Source: Flavobacterium sp. 270 (lineage in GTDB: Bacteria; Bacteroidota; Bacteroidia; Flavobacteriales; Flavobacteriaceae). Taken from it: a DNA stretch of 64,000 bases. How positions within the stretch are numbered: the stretch's first letter is position 1; the number at the start of each line of letters is the position of its first letter. Positions 1-9,708 of this stretch are shown in pieces. Position numbers and translations under genes: made by a program. Location of the stretch: NCBI RefSeq assembly GCF_004368785.1, contig NZ_SODM01000001.1, forward strand, positions 1,240,001 through 1,304,000, written 5' to 3'. Under the pieces are notes generated by a model. It made no database searches and was not told the DNA's origin. It worked only from the letters and a program-made list of their open reading frames with translations.

Positions 1-39
1 AACCAACTATAACGAAACCCTAATTTTATTAGAAAAATA

Positions 40-2010
40 ATGAAAAACCAATTACTAAAATCAATTTTTACCTGTATTGCTTTGTTTGTTACCTCAGTTT
101 TTTTTGGTCAGGAATACAGCTTTAAAAATTATGACTGGAACGAAGCCGAGAACACGATTAATGTTCCTCAAAAATATAAAGACGAGAAAGAAGTCATTCT
201 AAACCGAACCATTAAAATAGAAATGGTTATCGAGAAAAATCAGGCAGCACAGTATCGTTTAATTCACGAAAAAAAATACATCAATTCTGATGATGCTATT
301 GAGCGTAACAACAAAATCTACATTCCGTTTGATAATGACGTAAATATTTTGGTTACGAAAGCGCGCGTAATTCAGAAAAACGGAAAAGTAATTACGCTGG
401 ACAAAAAAGACGTAAAAGAAGAAGTTGACGAAGAAAAAGGAATGAAATACCATTATTTCGCCTTAAATGGTCTTGAAAAAGGTTCTGTTATCGAAAAATT
501 ATATGTGTTTGAAGAAGCGCCAAATTTAAAAGGAAATACCGTAAAAATGCAGGATGAATATCCTATTGCAGACTGCAGTTTTGAATTGATTGCTCCAGAA
601 CATTTAGTTTTTAAAACCAAATCTTACAATGGTTTAAGCGAACCGGTTTTAGACGATAAAAAAATCGAACATAAAAAGATTTTAACTGTTACAGAAAAAG
701 ATGTACCTGCTCTAAGCGATGATGAAGAGTATTCTAATTGGAATGTGAGGATAAAACTTTTTAGATACAAACTAGACAGCAACACTTACACAGGAGGCAA
801 AAATTTAAATAGCTTTAAAGAATATGCTACTTCAACTTTTGAAATAATTAATCCTGCTCTAGACAAAAAACAAGAAAAAGCGGTTGCCTCTTTTTGCAGC
901 GGAATAGAAGTTTCTAAAGATCCTCAGGAACAAATCTGGAACATCGAAAACAAAATTAAAAAGACAATTGTTTACGATAAATATATTGATACAAAACCAG
1001 GTTTAAGCGACGTTATTAAAACCAAACAAGCTAATAGTCTTGATATTATACGTTTGTATATCGCCGTTTTTAAATATTTTAAAATTGAGCAGAATCTTGT
1101 ATTTACTTCAAACCGTTACAAAATTCCGTTTGATAAAGATTTTGAAAGTCAGGAAAATTTAAGCGAATTTCTGTTTTATTTCCCAGCAGTAAAAAGTTAC
1201 CTTACTCCTACTGAAATTGAATATAGAATTCCGCTTTTCCCAAATAATTTAGGAAATAACAACGGATTATTTATCAAAGAAAAAGTTTTTGCCGGCGTAC
1301 CAATGGGAATTGGTGAAGTTAATTTTATCGAAATCCCGGGAACTGAAATCACACATGATTTTATGGATATCACGGTTGATTTTACAAAAGATATCGAAAA
1401 TCCGCTTATCACAAGTAATATGACTTACGGAGGTTATTCTGGATTGAATTTCCAACCGATTAAAGATTTTGTTTCTGCAGAACAATACCAAACGATGCTG
1501 AAAAGTATTGCCGAAAATTATACGTTGAAAACAGAATATAAAACGCTTACAACAGAAAATGACGGAACTAATTTTATTGGTAAAAAACCATTTAAATTGA
1601 ATTTGACTTTTGATGGTAAAGATATGATTCAGAAAGCCGGAGGAAATTATTTATTTTCTGTTGGACAAACAATCGGGCGCCAAATGGAGCTTTATCAGCA
1701 GAATAAAAGGGAACTTCCTATAGAAATTGAATATCCGCATTATTACACCAGAAAAATCAAAATTCTATTGCCAGATGGTGCTAAAATTAAAAACCTGGAT
1801 AAGTTTGCTATGAATTTCAAAACAGAACTTAACGGCAAAACCGAAGCTGCTTTTACCAGCAATTATGCTCAAAATAAAAATGAAGTGACAATTGAAAATA
1901 CTGAATTTTACAACATCATTAATTATCCGTTAACAAGTTTTGACCAATATAAAGCAGTCATAAACGCAGCTGCTGATTTTAATAAAATTGTTGTTATTGT
2001 GACACAATAG
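40..2010 (+). CDS. DUF3857 domain protein with degenerate transglutaminase-like region
   Basis: A 656-residue exported protein with a Sec signal peptide (residues 1-23, ending FFGQ). Residues about 55-220 resemble the DUF3857 domain and residues about 280-360 sit where the transglutaminase-like fold normally follows. In the family that fold carries a Cys in a G-x-C-x-D/A context before a helix; here the corresponding stretch reads QANSLDIIRLY, with Ser333 in the expected place, and I see no clear downstream His/Asp. It may therefore be a non-catalytic member. The role is unknown; such proteins are abundant in Bacteroidota envelopes. It stands alone and converges on the next gene across a strong hairpin. 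Confidence 0.75.
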   Translation: MKNQLLKSIFTCIALFVTSVFFGQEYSFKNYDWNEAENTINVPQKYKDEKEVILNRTIKIEMVIEKNQAAQYRLIHEKKYINSDDAIERNNKIYIPFDNDVNILVTKARVIQKNGKVITLDKKDVKEEVDEEKGMKYHYFALNGLEKGSVIEKLYVFEEAPNLKGNTVKMQDEYPIADCSFELIAPEHLVFKTKSYNGLSEPVLDDKKIEHKKILTVTEKDVPALSDDEEYSNWNVRIKLFRYKLDSNTYTGGKNLNSFKEYATSTFEIINPALDKKQEKAVASFCSGIEVSKDPQEQIWNIENKIKKTIVYDKYIDTKPGLSDVIKTKQANSLDIIRLYIAVFKYFKIEQNLVFTSNRYKIPFDKDFESQENLSEFLFYFPAVKSYLTPTEIEYRIPLFPNNLGNNNGLFIKEKVFAGVPMGIGEVNFIEIPGTEITHDFMDITVDFTKDIENPLITSNMTYGGYSGLNFQPIKDFVSAEQYQTMLKSIAENYTLKTEYKTLTTENDGTNFIGKKPFKLNLTFDGKDMIQKAGGNYLFSVGQTIGRQMELYQQNKRELPIEIEYPHYYTRKIKILLPDGAKIKNLDKFAMNFKTELNGKTEAAFTSNYAQNKNEVTIENTEFYNIINYPLTSFDQYKAVINAAADFNKIVVIVTQ

Positions 2011-2030
2011 TAACAATTAAAATTCCAAAT

Positions 2031-2082
2031 AAAAAATCCAAATTCCAATGTCTTACTTGATATTGAAATTTGGATTTTTTTT
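2031..2082. terminator. bidirectional hairpin terminator
   Basis: Arms of 19 bases (2031-2049 and 2062-2080, one mismatch) flank a 12-base loop. An A-run opens one side and a T-run closes the other, so the hairpin can end both converging transcripts. The core word AAATCC is typical of AT-rich flavobacterial intergenic palindromes. Confidence 0.75.
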
Positions 2083-2126
2083 ATTAAAATTTAAACTATT
2101 CTATTATTGAAAGACTTATTAAGTAG

Positions 2127-4301
2127 TTATCTTTTTAGCGTAAAATGACCTTTCTTAGCTATTCCGTTTTCAAATACTAAGTGAAACCAATAATCAGAAG
2201 ATGGCAATGGTACTCCATTATAATTTCCGTCCCAGCTCTCACTCTTTCCTAAATTTTTTAACAATTTCCCATACCTATCATAAATATAGATATTATAATT
2301 CTGATCATTTATTCCTGTAATTTTCCAGTTATCATTAAATTCATCTCCATTTGGCGTAAAAAACTTTGGTATGACATAATCTTCTTCTTCGTTTTGCTGA
2401 CAATCTGAGCTAACATTAGAAACATATAAATTTATTTTTGTCTTTGCACTGCAAGAAGTATTAGTTTCTGTAACATTAACAATTATCTCTTCAAAATTTT
2501 TGGTAGAATTAGTATAGGATTGATTAATCAAACTAGTAATATCATTTCCTTTTGTATCAAAATATGAAAAAGTAAAAAGTGAAGGATCATTTACAAGAAC
2601 TGCATTAACTTTTGATAAATCAAATTCTGCAAGACCTGTTCCTTTCAAATCACATTTATACATATCCGATATAGGATTTAAGGTAAATGAAGAAATAGTT
2701 TGTAATTCAATTTTAGTTTCCTGAAAACAACTTGGATTATTTTTATTGGCTACTTTTATATTTATTTTTTCAGAATAAGGCTCAATATTAGAATAATTAA
2801 CTGGTAAAGGAGACGGCAGTTTATTTCCTAGTTTATCTGTATAAGTAAAAATAAAATTGCTAGAATTTTCAACCAAATCCGTTTCAATTGATCCTAAATT
2901 GAAACTTGAAGAAAACCCATTTCCTAAATCAGCGCAAGATTTTAATACCGGAATAGTATTTAATACTGGTTTTTGCGTATTTACATAATTATAAGTATTA
3001 AAAATGTAAACTGCACCAGTATAGCCAATATAGTTTTGACCGTTTGCATCTAAAGCGTCCCAAAATGCACCAATAAATAAATCATTTTCATACAAAGAAA
3101 TTGAACCTGCAAACCAATCACTATTCCGTTTTATGTTTGATACCACAGTTTGATATTCAGCCCAGGTACCTTCGTTTCCTTTTTTAAACATATATACATG
3201 TCCAAAAACTTTTGATAAATTTCCGTTGACATCATATTCATATTCGCTTCCCCGCACGGCTATTTGATCTTTATAGACTTCCATTTTATTACCAAAAGCA
3301 AAAAAATTAGCTGAGCCATTAGAGGCTCTTAATTTTTGATAACCATTCCATTCCCCGCTTGAGTTTTTCTTAAAGATATAAACACCACCTAACATAGTAA
3401 GCGGTCCCCCGCCATCTCCACTCAAATTAGAATCATAATCATCTTCACCTGGAGCCGCAACCATGATCCCGTTTTCATTGATTTTTACAATCTCACCAAA
3501 TCTATCCTGCGTTGCTCTAAAATCGTAAGCCGTTAATTTTTTAGTTTCCTGCCAGGTATTAGAATTATTATTTTTTTCAAATACATAAGCTGCACCGGGC
3601 GAGTTAATTCCTTCTTCCACCGCGCCAACAACAATTGTATTTTTGTAAATAGCCACAGAATTACCAAAAGAATCTCGTCTCTCTCTATCGCTTGCTACTA
3701 TTTTTTGTACTAATGACCAAACTCCATCAGTACCTTTATAAAAAATATATGCTGCACCTGCATTTTCTAAATAATTATTTAAACTACTATCTGTACTATT
3801 ATATGATGAACCTACGACCATAAAATTTTCTGAAATAGCAATCCTAGAACCATAATTATCAAACAAAGAATTTTCGTCTCTGGCTATTTTTTGCTTAAAT
3901 ATATAATTATCATTACTATCTCTCTCGTACATATATACGGCATTTCCAGAAGGAATTGCAACATCACAACCAACAATTGCAAGTGTTTTTCCTTCCATAA
4001 ATAATACAGAACCAAAACCACAATAGTTTCTTGCATCTGGAAGTGAAAGTTCCTGATATATTGTCCAGCCGTCGCAATCTTGTTTTGCAATATAAACTTT
4101 ACCCGCATTTTCTACATTACCTACTTCTGTCTGATCTGCACCATATGCAGCATAACCATCATAAGTTGCGACAGCAAAACCAAAATCATTATCTCTAACT
4201 CTTACTGGTTCGACAATTTTAAAATTTTGTTTCCATTCTTGAGAAGAAACAGATAGTACAAAAAGTAACAAAAAAAATGTAGTAATATTTTTTATTTTCA
4301 T
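2127..4301 (-). CDS. secreted FG-GAP-like protein with T9SS type B sorting domain
   Basis: A 724-residue secreted protein. A signal peptide (1-20, ending SVSS) precedes roughly seven beta-propeller-like repeats of about 55 residues (about 30-430). Each repeat has a pattern like 'F G xx V A I xx N xx V V G' followed by 'G A x Y I F', as in FG-GAP/integrin-alpha-like propellers. A middle part (about 440-630) holds two repeated domains with C-x-x-x-G-x-G-F/L and an N-x-x-C-x-x-x-T-K-I motif. The last 80 residues (FFTPNGDEFNDNW ... DRYGKLL ... WDGNYNG) match the gliding-motility-associated C-terminal (type B) sorting domain, so type IX export and surface anchoring are expected. The ligand is unknown. 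Confidence 0.85.
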   Translation of the reverse strand: MKIKNITTFFLLLFVLSVSSQEWKQNFKIVEPVRVRDNDFGFAVATYDGYAAYGADQTEVGNVENAGKVYIAKQDCDGWTIYQELSLPDARNYCGFGSVLFMEGKTLAIVGCDVAIPSGNAVYMYERDSNDNYIFKQKIARDENSLFDNYGSRIAISENFMVVGSSYNSTDSSLNNYLENAGAAYIFYKGTDGVWSLVQKIVASDRERRDSFGNSVAIYKNTIVVGAVEEGINSPGAAYVFEKNNNSNTWQETKKLTAYDFRATQDRFGEIVKINENGIMVAAPGEDDYDSNLSGDGGGPLTMLGGVYIFKKNSSGEWNGYQKLRASNGSANFFAFGNKMEVYKDQIAVRGSEYEYDVNGNLSKVFGHVYMFKKGNEGTWAEYQTVVSNIKRNSDWFAGSISLYENDLFIGAFWDALDANGQNYIGYTGAVYIFNTYNYVNTQKPVLNTIPVLKSCADLGNGFSSSFNLGSIETDLVENSSNFIFTYTDKLGNKLPSPLPVNYSNIEPYSEKINIKVANKNNPSCFQETKIELQTISSFTLNPISDMYKCDLKGTGLAEFDLSKVNAVLVNDPSLFTFSYFDTKGNDITSLINQSYTNSTKNFEEIIVNVTETNTSCSAKTKINLYVSNVSSDCQQNEEEDYVIPKFFTPNGDEFNDNWKITGINDQNYNIYIYDRYGKLLKNLGKSESWDGNYNGVPLPSSDYWFHLVFENGIAKKGHFTLKR

Positions 4302-4333
4302 AGTTAATTACAAAAAGTCAATGAACTGCTTAG

Positions 4334-4744
4334 CTAAACCGTAACCATATTATAAACAATAATATGATCATCATAATTAATGTAAAGCTGTTTGCGATAA
4401 TCTTGCTTTTTGCGGGTTATTATAGAAAGTTTACACTCTCTTCCGTCGTTATCTTTGCACATAAAAGAATAGACAATATCGGTATCATTTTCTTCGCGTT
4501 CAATGTAATTCAAAATATTAAACAACTGAATTTCCATTGAATACACTACGATTCTATGTTTATTAGTATCTAAAATTACCGAAAGATTTACCAGATCCAG
4601 ATTAGACCATTCTCCCCATTTACCTTTTTCATTTTTTTCCAGAACACTAAATCCAGAAGTTTTAAATTGGTACGTCTGCGCATAAGACTGCTGCAGGCCT
4701 AAACCTAAAAAAAGTAAAATTATATAAGTGCGCATAGCATTCAT
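4334..4744 (-). CDS. small secreted protein of unknown function
   Basis: A 136-residue protein with a signal peptide (about 1-22, ending SYA-Q). The mature part is a short alpha/beta or all-beta domain without a motif I recognise. It lies 20 bases downstream of the nitronate monooxygenase-like gene and 32 bases upstream of the type B sorted protein, so it may share their transcript. The start at 4744 is the only ATG that includes the signal peptide. I cannot assign a function. Confidence 0.6.
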   Translation of the reverse strand: MNAMRTYIILLFLGLGLQQSYAQTYQFKTSGFSVLEKNEKGKWGEWSNLDLVNLSVILDTNKHRIVVYSMEIQLFNILNYIEREENDTDIVYSFMCKDNDGRECKLSIITRKKQDYRKQLYINYDDHIIVYNMVTV

Positions 4745-4764
4745 GGAGTATTTCTTACAAGTAG

Positions 4765-5709
4765 TTAAAATTCAAATTTAGTCTTTTCTTTGCAGGCAAT
4801 TTCAAATTCCGACATCATTTCTTGAATTATTTTTTCAGCCGGCAGAATTTCATGAATAATTCCAGCAATCTGCCCAATTTCTAATTCGCCTTCATCCAGA
4901 TCTCCTTCAAACATTCCTTTTTTGGCTCTTGCTCTGCCTAAAAGTGTTGTAAGATCTTCTTTAGAAGGACATTTTTCATACAAATCCTGAATATCCTGAT
5001 AAAACTTATTTTTAACCAATCTCACAGGCGCTAACTCTTTTAAAGTCAAATGCGTATCTCCTTCTTTTACTTTAACTATTTTTTCTTTAAAATTATTGTG
5101 TGACGAAGATTCAACAGAAGCTGCAAAACGACTTCCAACCTGCACACCATCGGCACCCAGAACCATTGTGGCAAGCATTCCTCTTCCGGTTGCAATACCT
5201 CCTGCGGCGATAATCGGAATCTGAATTTTTTCTTTCACCATCGGGATCAAAGTCAGCGTAGTCGTTTCATCACGTCCGTTATGTCCACCAGCTTCAAAAC
5301 CTTCTGCCACAATCGCATCAACACCTGCATCCTGCGCTTTTAAGGCAAAAACACTGCTGCTTACAACATGCACAACCTTAATCCCTTTTTCTTTCAGGAA
5401 TGCAGTCCACGTTTTAGGATTTCCTGCCGAAGTAAAAACAATCTTTACCCCTTCTTCTACCACAATATTTATAATTTCTTCGATGTTAGGATATAACATC
5501 GGGATATTAACTCCAAAAGGTTTATCGGTAGCTTTTTTACATTTCTGAATATGTTCCCTTAATACTTCGGGATACATCGAACCTGCACCAATAAGACCTA
5601 AACCGCCAGCATTGCTTACGGCAGAAGCCAATTTGTAACCGCTGTTCCAAATCATTCCGCCTTGAATTATTGGGTATTTTATATTAAAAAGCTGTGTAAT
5701 TCTATTCAT
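4765..5709 (-). CDS. nitronate monooxygenase / FabK-like flavin oxidoreductase
   Basis: A 314-residue cytoplasmic TIM-barrel flavoenzyme of the nitronate monooxygenase / 2-nitropropane dioxygenase / FabK family. The N-terminal YPIIQGGMIWNS binds FMN, GGHNG (141-145) carries the family His143, and AAGGIATGRG (168-177) with GADGVQVGSRF (185-195) forms the phosphate-binding part of the barrel. The family either oxidises alkyl nitronates using FMN and O2 or, in FabK, reduces enoyl-ACP with NADH; the sequence alone does not decide. The gene begins 12 bases after the stop of the subtilase gene, suggesting one transcript. Confidence 0.85.
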   Translation of the reverse strand: MNRITQLFNIKYPIIQGGMIWNSGYKLASAVSNAGGLGLIGAGSMYPEVLREHIQKCKKATDKPFGVNIPMLYPNIEEIINIVVEEGVKIVFTSAGNPKTWTAFLKEKGIKVVHVVSSSVFALKAQDAGVDAIVAEGFEAGGHNGRDETTTLTLIPMVKEKIQIPIIAAGGIATGRGMLATMVLGADGVQVGSRFAASVESSSHNNFKEKIVKVKEGDTHLTLKELAPVRLVKNKFYQDIQDLYEKCPSKEDLTTLLGRARAKKGMFEGDLDEGELEIGQIAGIIHEILPAEKIIQEMMSEFEIACKEKTKFEF

Positions 5710-5721
5710 TAAAAAATGCTG

Positions 5722-7338
5722 TTATTGTTTGATTATCTTTCCTGTTTTGCGCAATCCGTCAGCATCAAAAGTATAAAAATAAAGACCGCTTTTAAGGGCT
5801 TGTAAAGAAAGAACCGGGTTTTGAGTAGTAATTTGTTTCTCGATAAGTTTCTGTCCTAAAATAGAATAAATAGCAACCGAAGCCGTATTACTTTCGTTTA
5901 AAAACGAAAACGAAATATCGCTTTGCACAGGATTTGGAAAAACAGAAAAAGCATCAGAAGAAGCAACAAAACGTTCTACCCCCAAAGTCGATCCAAAATT
6001 CGGAATTCCATAACCATAATTATTATTTGGACTAGTAAATTTATCAGCTGATTCTACAATCATTTTTCGAATTTCTTTATTGGTTTTAGCTGGAAAAGCC
6101 TGCCATAAACACGCCACCATTCCAGCCATTATCGGACACGAAAATGAAGTTCCGTTGATCGTAGCAATTGTTCCTGTTGTTGTCGAAACCACTGCTGCAG
6201 TTCCCTGTGCCATGACATCGGGCTTTATCCGATTATCAAAAGTTGGCCCTATAGAACTAAAGGATGATTTTACTTTTGCATTATCAACAGATCCAACCGT
6301 AAGAACCGAAACTGCATCTGCAGGCGCACCTACATGTGGTTCTGCCGTATTACCCTCATTTCCAGCTGAAGCCACAACAAATATTCCTTTGCTAAAAGCC
6401 ATTTCAGCACCACGCGAAATAAAAGTTGTAGTGCCATTCATATCGCTGTAAGTATGACTGTAATTAGTTTTATCAGAGGCAAAATAACCCAAAGAAGTCG
6501 TAATAATATCTACTCCTAAACTATCGGCTTTTTCTGCCGCTTCAACCCAAAGGGATTCTTCAACGGGATTTTCAGAAAGATCATTTTCTGTAATAAACAA
6601 ATAATAAGAAGCATCTGGAGCAGTTCCTACCAAAGCATTTTCTTTGTAACCGCCCATTGTAGAGAGAACCATAGTGCCATGATCGTCGCCTGCATAAAAG
6701 TTTTCGCTTCTGGAAACAAAATCGTAACCGCCTAAAATTCTGTTATTCGTTCTCAGATTTTCAAAAGGCTGTGCCGTATTTACACCCGGGAAACCAGCGT
6801 CTAAAACCGCAATTACTTTACCCGAACCCGTATAATTTTGCTGATGTAAAACCTGTCCGTTCAACATCTGAATTTGATTGGCAGAAGTTCCGTAATTGTA
6901 ATTGATCTCCGTTTTGAATTTTTCTTTTGTTTGAGCAATTTTATTTTCGGAAACTTTTTTTGAAGTAATATTTAAAGCTTTGTTCGCAAAAACTACTTTT
7001 TCTACAAACGTTAATAGTTTTAATGCATTAATATTGGCTTGAGTACCACGAATATGCAATGCGTTTAACCATTTTGATTTTGACATTATGATTATACCTG
7101 CACTGGCTTTTATTTGATTTACGTATGATTTTTCTAAAGGCGCATCGGTTAAATTTAAAGCAATATTTTGATTCGTCCTACGATCTAATGCTCTCTGCGA
7201 AAGCATTGTCAAAGGAGCGTCTAAATATTGCTGTGTATTTGGTTTGCCAGAAAAGTAAACCCACGCATCTTCTTCTACTTGCGAAAACATAGCAGAAGAA
7301 AAGAATAATATAATAAATGTAAAGTAGTAGTGTTTCAT
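5722..7338 (-). CDS. S8 subtilase with T9SS type A sorting domain
   Basis: A 538-residue secreted serine protease. It has a signal peptide (1-19, ending MFSQ), a pro-region (about 25-150) and a subtilisin domain with the complete catalytic set: Asp180 (VLDAGF), His220 (DDHGT), oxyanion Asn327 (AGNEG) and Ser398 (NGTSFS). The C-terminal 80 residues (FPNP ... LQALKSGLYFYTF) form a type A T9SS sorting domain, so the enzyme should cross the outer membrane through type IX secretion and lose this tail. It shares direction and close spacing with the downstream flavoenzyme gene. The substrate is not deducible. Confidence 0.92.
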   Translation of the reverse strand: MKHYYFTFIILFFSSAMFSQVEEDAWVYFSGKPNTQQYLDAPLTMLSQRALDRRTNQNIALNLTDAPLEKSYVNQIKASAGIIIMSKSKWLNALHIRGTQANINALKLLTFVEKVVFANKALNITSKKVSENKIAQTKEKFKTEINYNYGTSANQIQMLNGQVLHQQNYTGSGKVIAVLDAGFPGVNTAQPFENLRTNNRILGGYDFVSRSENFYAGDDHGTMVLSTMGGYKENALVGTAPDASYYLFITENDLSENPVEESLWVEAAEKADSLGVDIITTSLGYFASDKTNYSHTYSDMNGTTTFISRGAEMAFSKGIFVVASAGNEGNTAEPHVGAPADAVSVLTVGSVDNAKVKSSFSSIGPTFDNRIKPDVMAQGTAAVVSTTTGTIATINGTSFSCPIMAGMVACLWQAFPAKTNKEIRKMIVESADKFTSPNNNYGYGIPNFGSTLGVERFVASSDAFSVFPNPVQSDISFSFLNESNTASVAIYSILGQKLIEKQITTQNPVLSLQALKSGLYFYTFDADGLRKTGKIIKQ

Positions 7339-7382
7339 CGGATACTTTTTTAAAAGGAAAACCTTTGTAAAAAAGTATAAAG

Positions 7383-8570
7383 CTAAGAAATTACTCCCGA
7401 ACCAACTAATTCATTATCGAAATACCAAGCAGCAAACTGACCTTCTGTTACAGCAGATTGCGGTTCATCAAAACGAATGTACATTCCGTCTTCAAACTGA
7501 TGCAAAGTTGCTTTTTGCAAAGGCTGACGATAACGGATTCTTGCCATTACTTCCATACTTTCTCCAACTTTTAAAGCCAAATCTGTACGTATCCAGTGTA
7601 CTTCTGATTTTTCTATAAATAAAGCTTTTCTAAACAAACCAGGGTGCTGGCTTGTTAAACCAGTATAAATAGTATTGGTTTCAACATTTGTAGCAATAAT
7701 AAACAACGGATCTGTAGTTCCGCCCACGTTTAGTCCTTTACGCTGTCCGATTGTAAAATAATGTGCTCCTTGATGTTTCCCAACCACTTTTCCCATTGTA
7801 GGAAGATAATTTAGTTTTTGAGATTCTAATTTCAATTCTTCTTCTAAAGATAAACCAGCAGGTTTCTCGATATTGTAAATTGGATCATTTTTATCAATCT
7901 GAACTATTTTACCTTCTTTAGGCTGTAATTTTTGCTGCAAAAATTCTGGTAAACGAACTTTACCAATAAAACATAAACCTTGAGAATCTTTCTTTTCTGC
8001 TGTTACCAAATCCATTTCAGCAGCGATTTCACGTACTTCCGGTTTTGTTAAAGCACCAATTGGAAACAATGATTTTGCTAATTGTTCCTGAGATAACTGA
8101 CACAAGAAATAAGATTGATCTTTGTTGGTATCTGCACCGGCAATTAATTGATAAACAGGTTTTCCGTCCACTTCAATTTCACTTTTTTGACAATAATGAC
8201 CTGTTGCCACATAATCTGCACCAAGACTTAAAGCAATTTTCATGAAAACATCAAATTTGATTTCGCGGTTACAAAGCACGTCAGGATTTGGAGTTCTTCC
8301 TTTTTCGTATTCGTTGAACATATAATCAACGATTTTCTCTTTGTATTCTTCGCTTAAATCAACGGTTTGAAACGGTATTCCGAGTTTTTCTGCTACTAAT
8401 AAAGCATCATTACTATCTTCTAACCAAGGACATTCATTAGAAATAGTAACCGAATCATCATGCCAGTTTTTCATAAAAAGGCCAATAACTTCGTAACCCT
8501 GTTGTTGCAATAAATAAGCAGCAACACTAGAATCTACACCACCAGAAAGTCCAACAACTACACGTTTCAT
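7383..8570 (-). CDS. mnmA: tRNA-specific 2-thiouridylase MnmA
   Basis: Thiolates U34 of the Lys, Glu and Gln tRNAs in the cytoplasm. The 395-residue protein has the PP-loop SGGVDSS (9-15) for ATP and the two catalytic cysteines Cys100 (DVLCNRE) and Cys200 (QGLCFIG). I start it at the ATG at 8570. A longer frame opens at 8600 ([10 protein letters not shown]), but the start at 8570 gives the usual [11 protein letters not shown] opening, and a -7 promoter motif at 8598-8605 overlaps the upstream ATG. It lies downstream of a hairpin that should end the MORN gene transcript, so it has its own promoter. Confidence 0.95.
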   Translation of the reverse strand: MKRVVVGLSGGVDSSVAAYLLQQQGYEVIGLFMKNWHDDSVTISNECPWLEDSNDALLVAEKLGIPFQTVDLSEEYKEKIVDYMFNEYEKGRTPNPDVLCNREIKFDVFMKIALSLGADYVATGHYCQKSEIEVDGKPVYQLIAGADTNKDQSYFLCQLSQEQLAKSLFPIGALTKPEVREIAAEMDLVTAEKKDSQGLCFIGKVRLPEFLQQKLQPKEGKIVQIDKNDPIYNIEKPAGLSLEEELKLESQKLNYLPTMGKVVGKHQGAHYFTIGQRKGLNVGGTTDPLFIIATNVETNTIYTGLTSQHPGLFRKALFIEKSEVHWIRTDLALKVGESMEVMARIRYRQPLQKATLHQFEDGMYIRFDEPQSAVTEGQFAAWYFDNELVGSGVIS

Positions 8571-8597
8571 TTTAACTCGTTTATATTTACAAGGGTG

Positions 8598-8605
8598 CAA
8601 AGGTA
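8598..8605 (-). promoter_or_regulatory. -7 promoter motif for mnmA
   Basis: On the minus strand this reads TACCTTTG, a perfect match to the Bacteroidota -7 consensus TAnnTTTG, 28 bases before the chosen mnmA start. No clear -33 TTG lies at the right distance. Confidence 0.55.
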
Positions 8606-8792
8606 CGCCAAAATATAGATAATTATAGTAGTTTTGATTAGTTTATACAATCCTGCTGTAGATAAAACTTATAGCTTTTTAATAGCGTAAGATCCTGTTT
8701 TGATATTTATATCTATTTAAAGTATAATTTTTCTCGCAGATTTTGGAGATTTAGCAGATAGTTGAAATAATTATTTAATATCAACTTAAAAC

Positions 8793-8839
8793 AAAAATGT
8801 ACTTAATGTATATCTTGCTTATACATTAAATACATTTTT
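8793..8839 (-). terminator. AT-rich hairpin downstream of the MORN gene
   Basis: Two 20-base arms (8793-8812 and 8820-8839, one mismatch) enclose a 7-base loop and end in T-runs on both strands. It lies in the 327-base gap between the MORN gene and mnmA. The rest of that gap holds a CTTAG/CCTTT-type repeat (about 8862-8895) and no gene. Confidence 0.5.
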
Positions 8840-8861
8840 AATATGTTCAATTTAAAACCTT

Positions 8862-8895
8862 TGTAGCTTAGAACCTCAGTACCTTTAAACCTTTC
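8862..8895. repeat. CTTAGAACCTCAG-type intergenic repeat, fragment
   Basis: A short C/T-rich stretch with the words CTTAGAACCTCAG and CCTTT, related to those at 14042-14076 and 22777-22862. Such words are dispersed in flavobacterial intergenic DNA; the function is unknown. Confidence 0.4.
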
Positions 8896-8897
8896 CT

Positions 8898-9614
8898 CTA
8901 CTCCATTTTAGGTTTTGAATTCGCTTGGTAATTACTTTTTGGATCACTCATATTTACTTGCTTCGTTTTTCCTTTGGTTGTAAATTGCCACATTCCAACT
9001 TTTTTTCCGTTTAGAAATTTCCCTTTAGAAGCAACTGATCCGTCAGTTTCGTAAAAAACAGCATCACCGTTATACTCATCATTTTTATACGTTGACTGTT
9101 CTAAAAGCGATCCATCCTGACCCATTTTTTTATAGATTCCATCTCTAAGACCATTTTTATACATCATCTCTTCTGCCACTTTAGCATTCGGATAATATAT
9201 TGTTCTAAGGCCTTCTAGTTTTCCGTTTTTATAATTTTCGAGCGTCATCAAAACGGTCGAAGCTTTATGATAAAACTTCCATTCGCCGTCGTGAGCTTTG
9301 CCTACTTCTTTTCCTTCGCTTACTTTATTTTTATTCTGATCGTAAAAAATAGTATACGAACTGCCATCATTTGCACTAAAATCGCGAGTCGCTATAACAT
9401 CTCCTTTTTTGGTATCATCAAAAAACTTAAACACTCCCGTTTCTTTACCGTGGCTAAAAGTTCCTTCATAACGAGGTCTTTTAGATTCTGTATAAATTCC
9501 TTTCCATAATCCATCTTTTTTGCCTTCAGCATCCAATTTGTTTACGGCTGTCTGAGCATTCATAAAAAAAGCATTTAAGAAAACTAATCCGAATATGAGT
9601 TTTTTGTAAATCAT
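8898..9614 (-). CDS. exported MORN-repeat (YwqK-like) protein
   Basis: A 238-residue protein with a signal peptide (1-20, ending FMNAQ). It has about six MORN-type repeats of 20-24 residues, recognisable as 'G x K x G x W/L/F' units such as GKKDGLWKGIYTE, GKETGVFKFF, GKAHDGEWKFYH, GKLEGLRTIYY, GLRDGIYKKM and GKKVGMWQFT. This is the architecture of the so-called YwqK family, whose members are common in Bacteroidota and whose antitoxin label is not supported by any neighbour here. It lies between yidC and mnmA and is separated from yidC by a hairpin terminator, so it is probably its own unit. Confidence 0.75.
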   Translation of the reverse strand: MIYKKLIFGLVFLNAFFMNAQTAVNKLDAEGKKDGLWKGIYTESKRPRYEGTFSHGKETGVFKFFDDTKKGDVIATRDFSANDGSSYTIFYDQNKNKVSEGKEVGKAHDGEWKFYHKASTVLMTLENYKNGKLEGLRTIYYPNAKVAEEMMYKNGLRDGIYKKMGQDGSLLEQSTYKNDEYNGDAVFYETDGSVASKGKFLNGKKVGMWQFTTKGKTKQVNMSDPKSNYQANSKPKME

Positions 9615-9674
9615 TTTATACTTTGTTTTTTAGCTAAACGAAAATCTAAATTATAAATTATAGCGGTATAAAAA

Positions 9675-9697
9675 AAATCCCGATTAAATCGAGATTT
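9675..9697 (-). terminator. terminator of yidC
   Basis: A 9-bp stem with one G-T pair (9675-9683 and 9689-9697) and a 5-base loop, followed on the minus strand by a T-run, 12 bases after the yidC stop codon. Confidence 0.7.
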
Positions 9698-9708
9698 TTT
9701 TATAGAAC

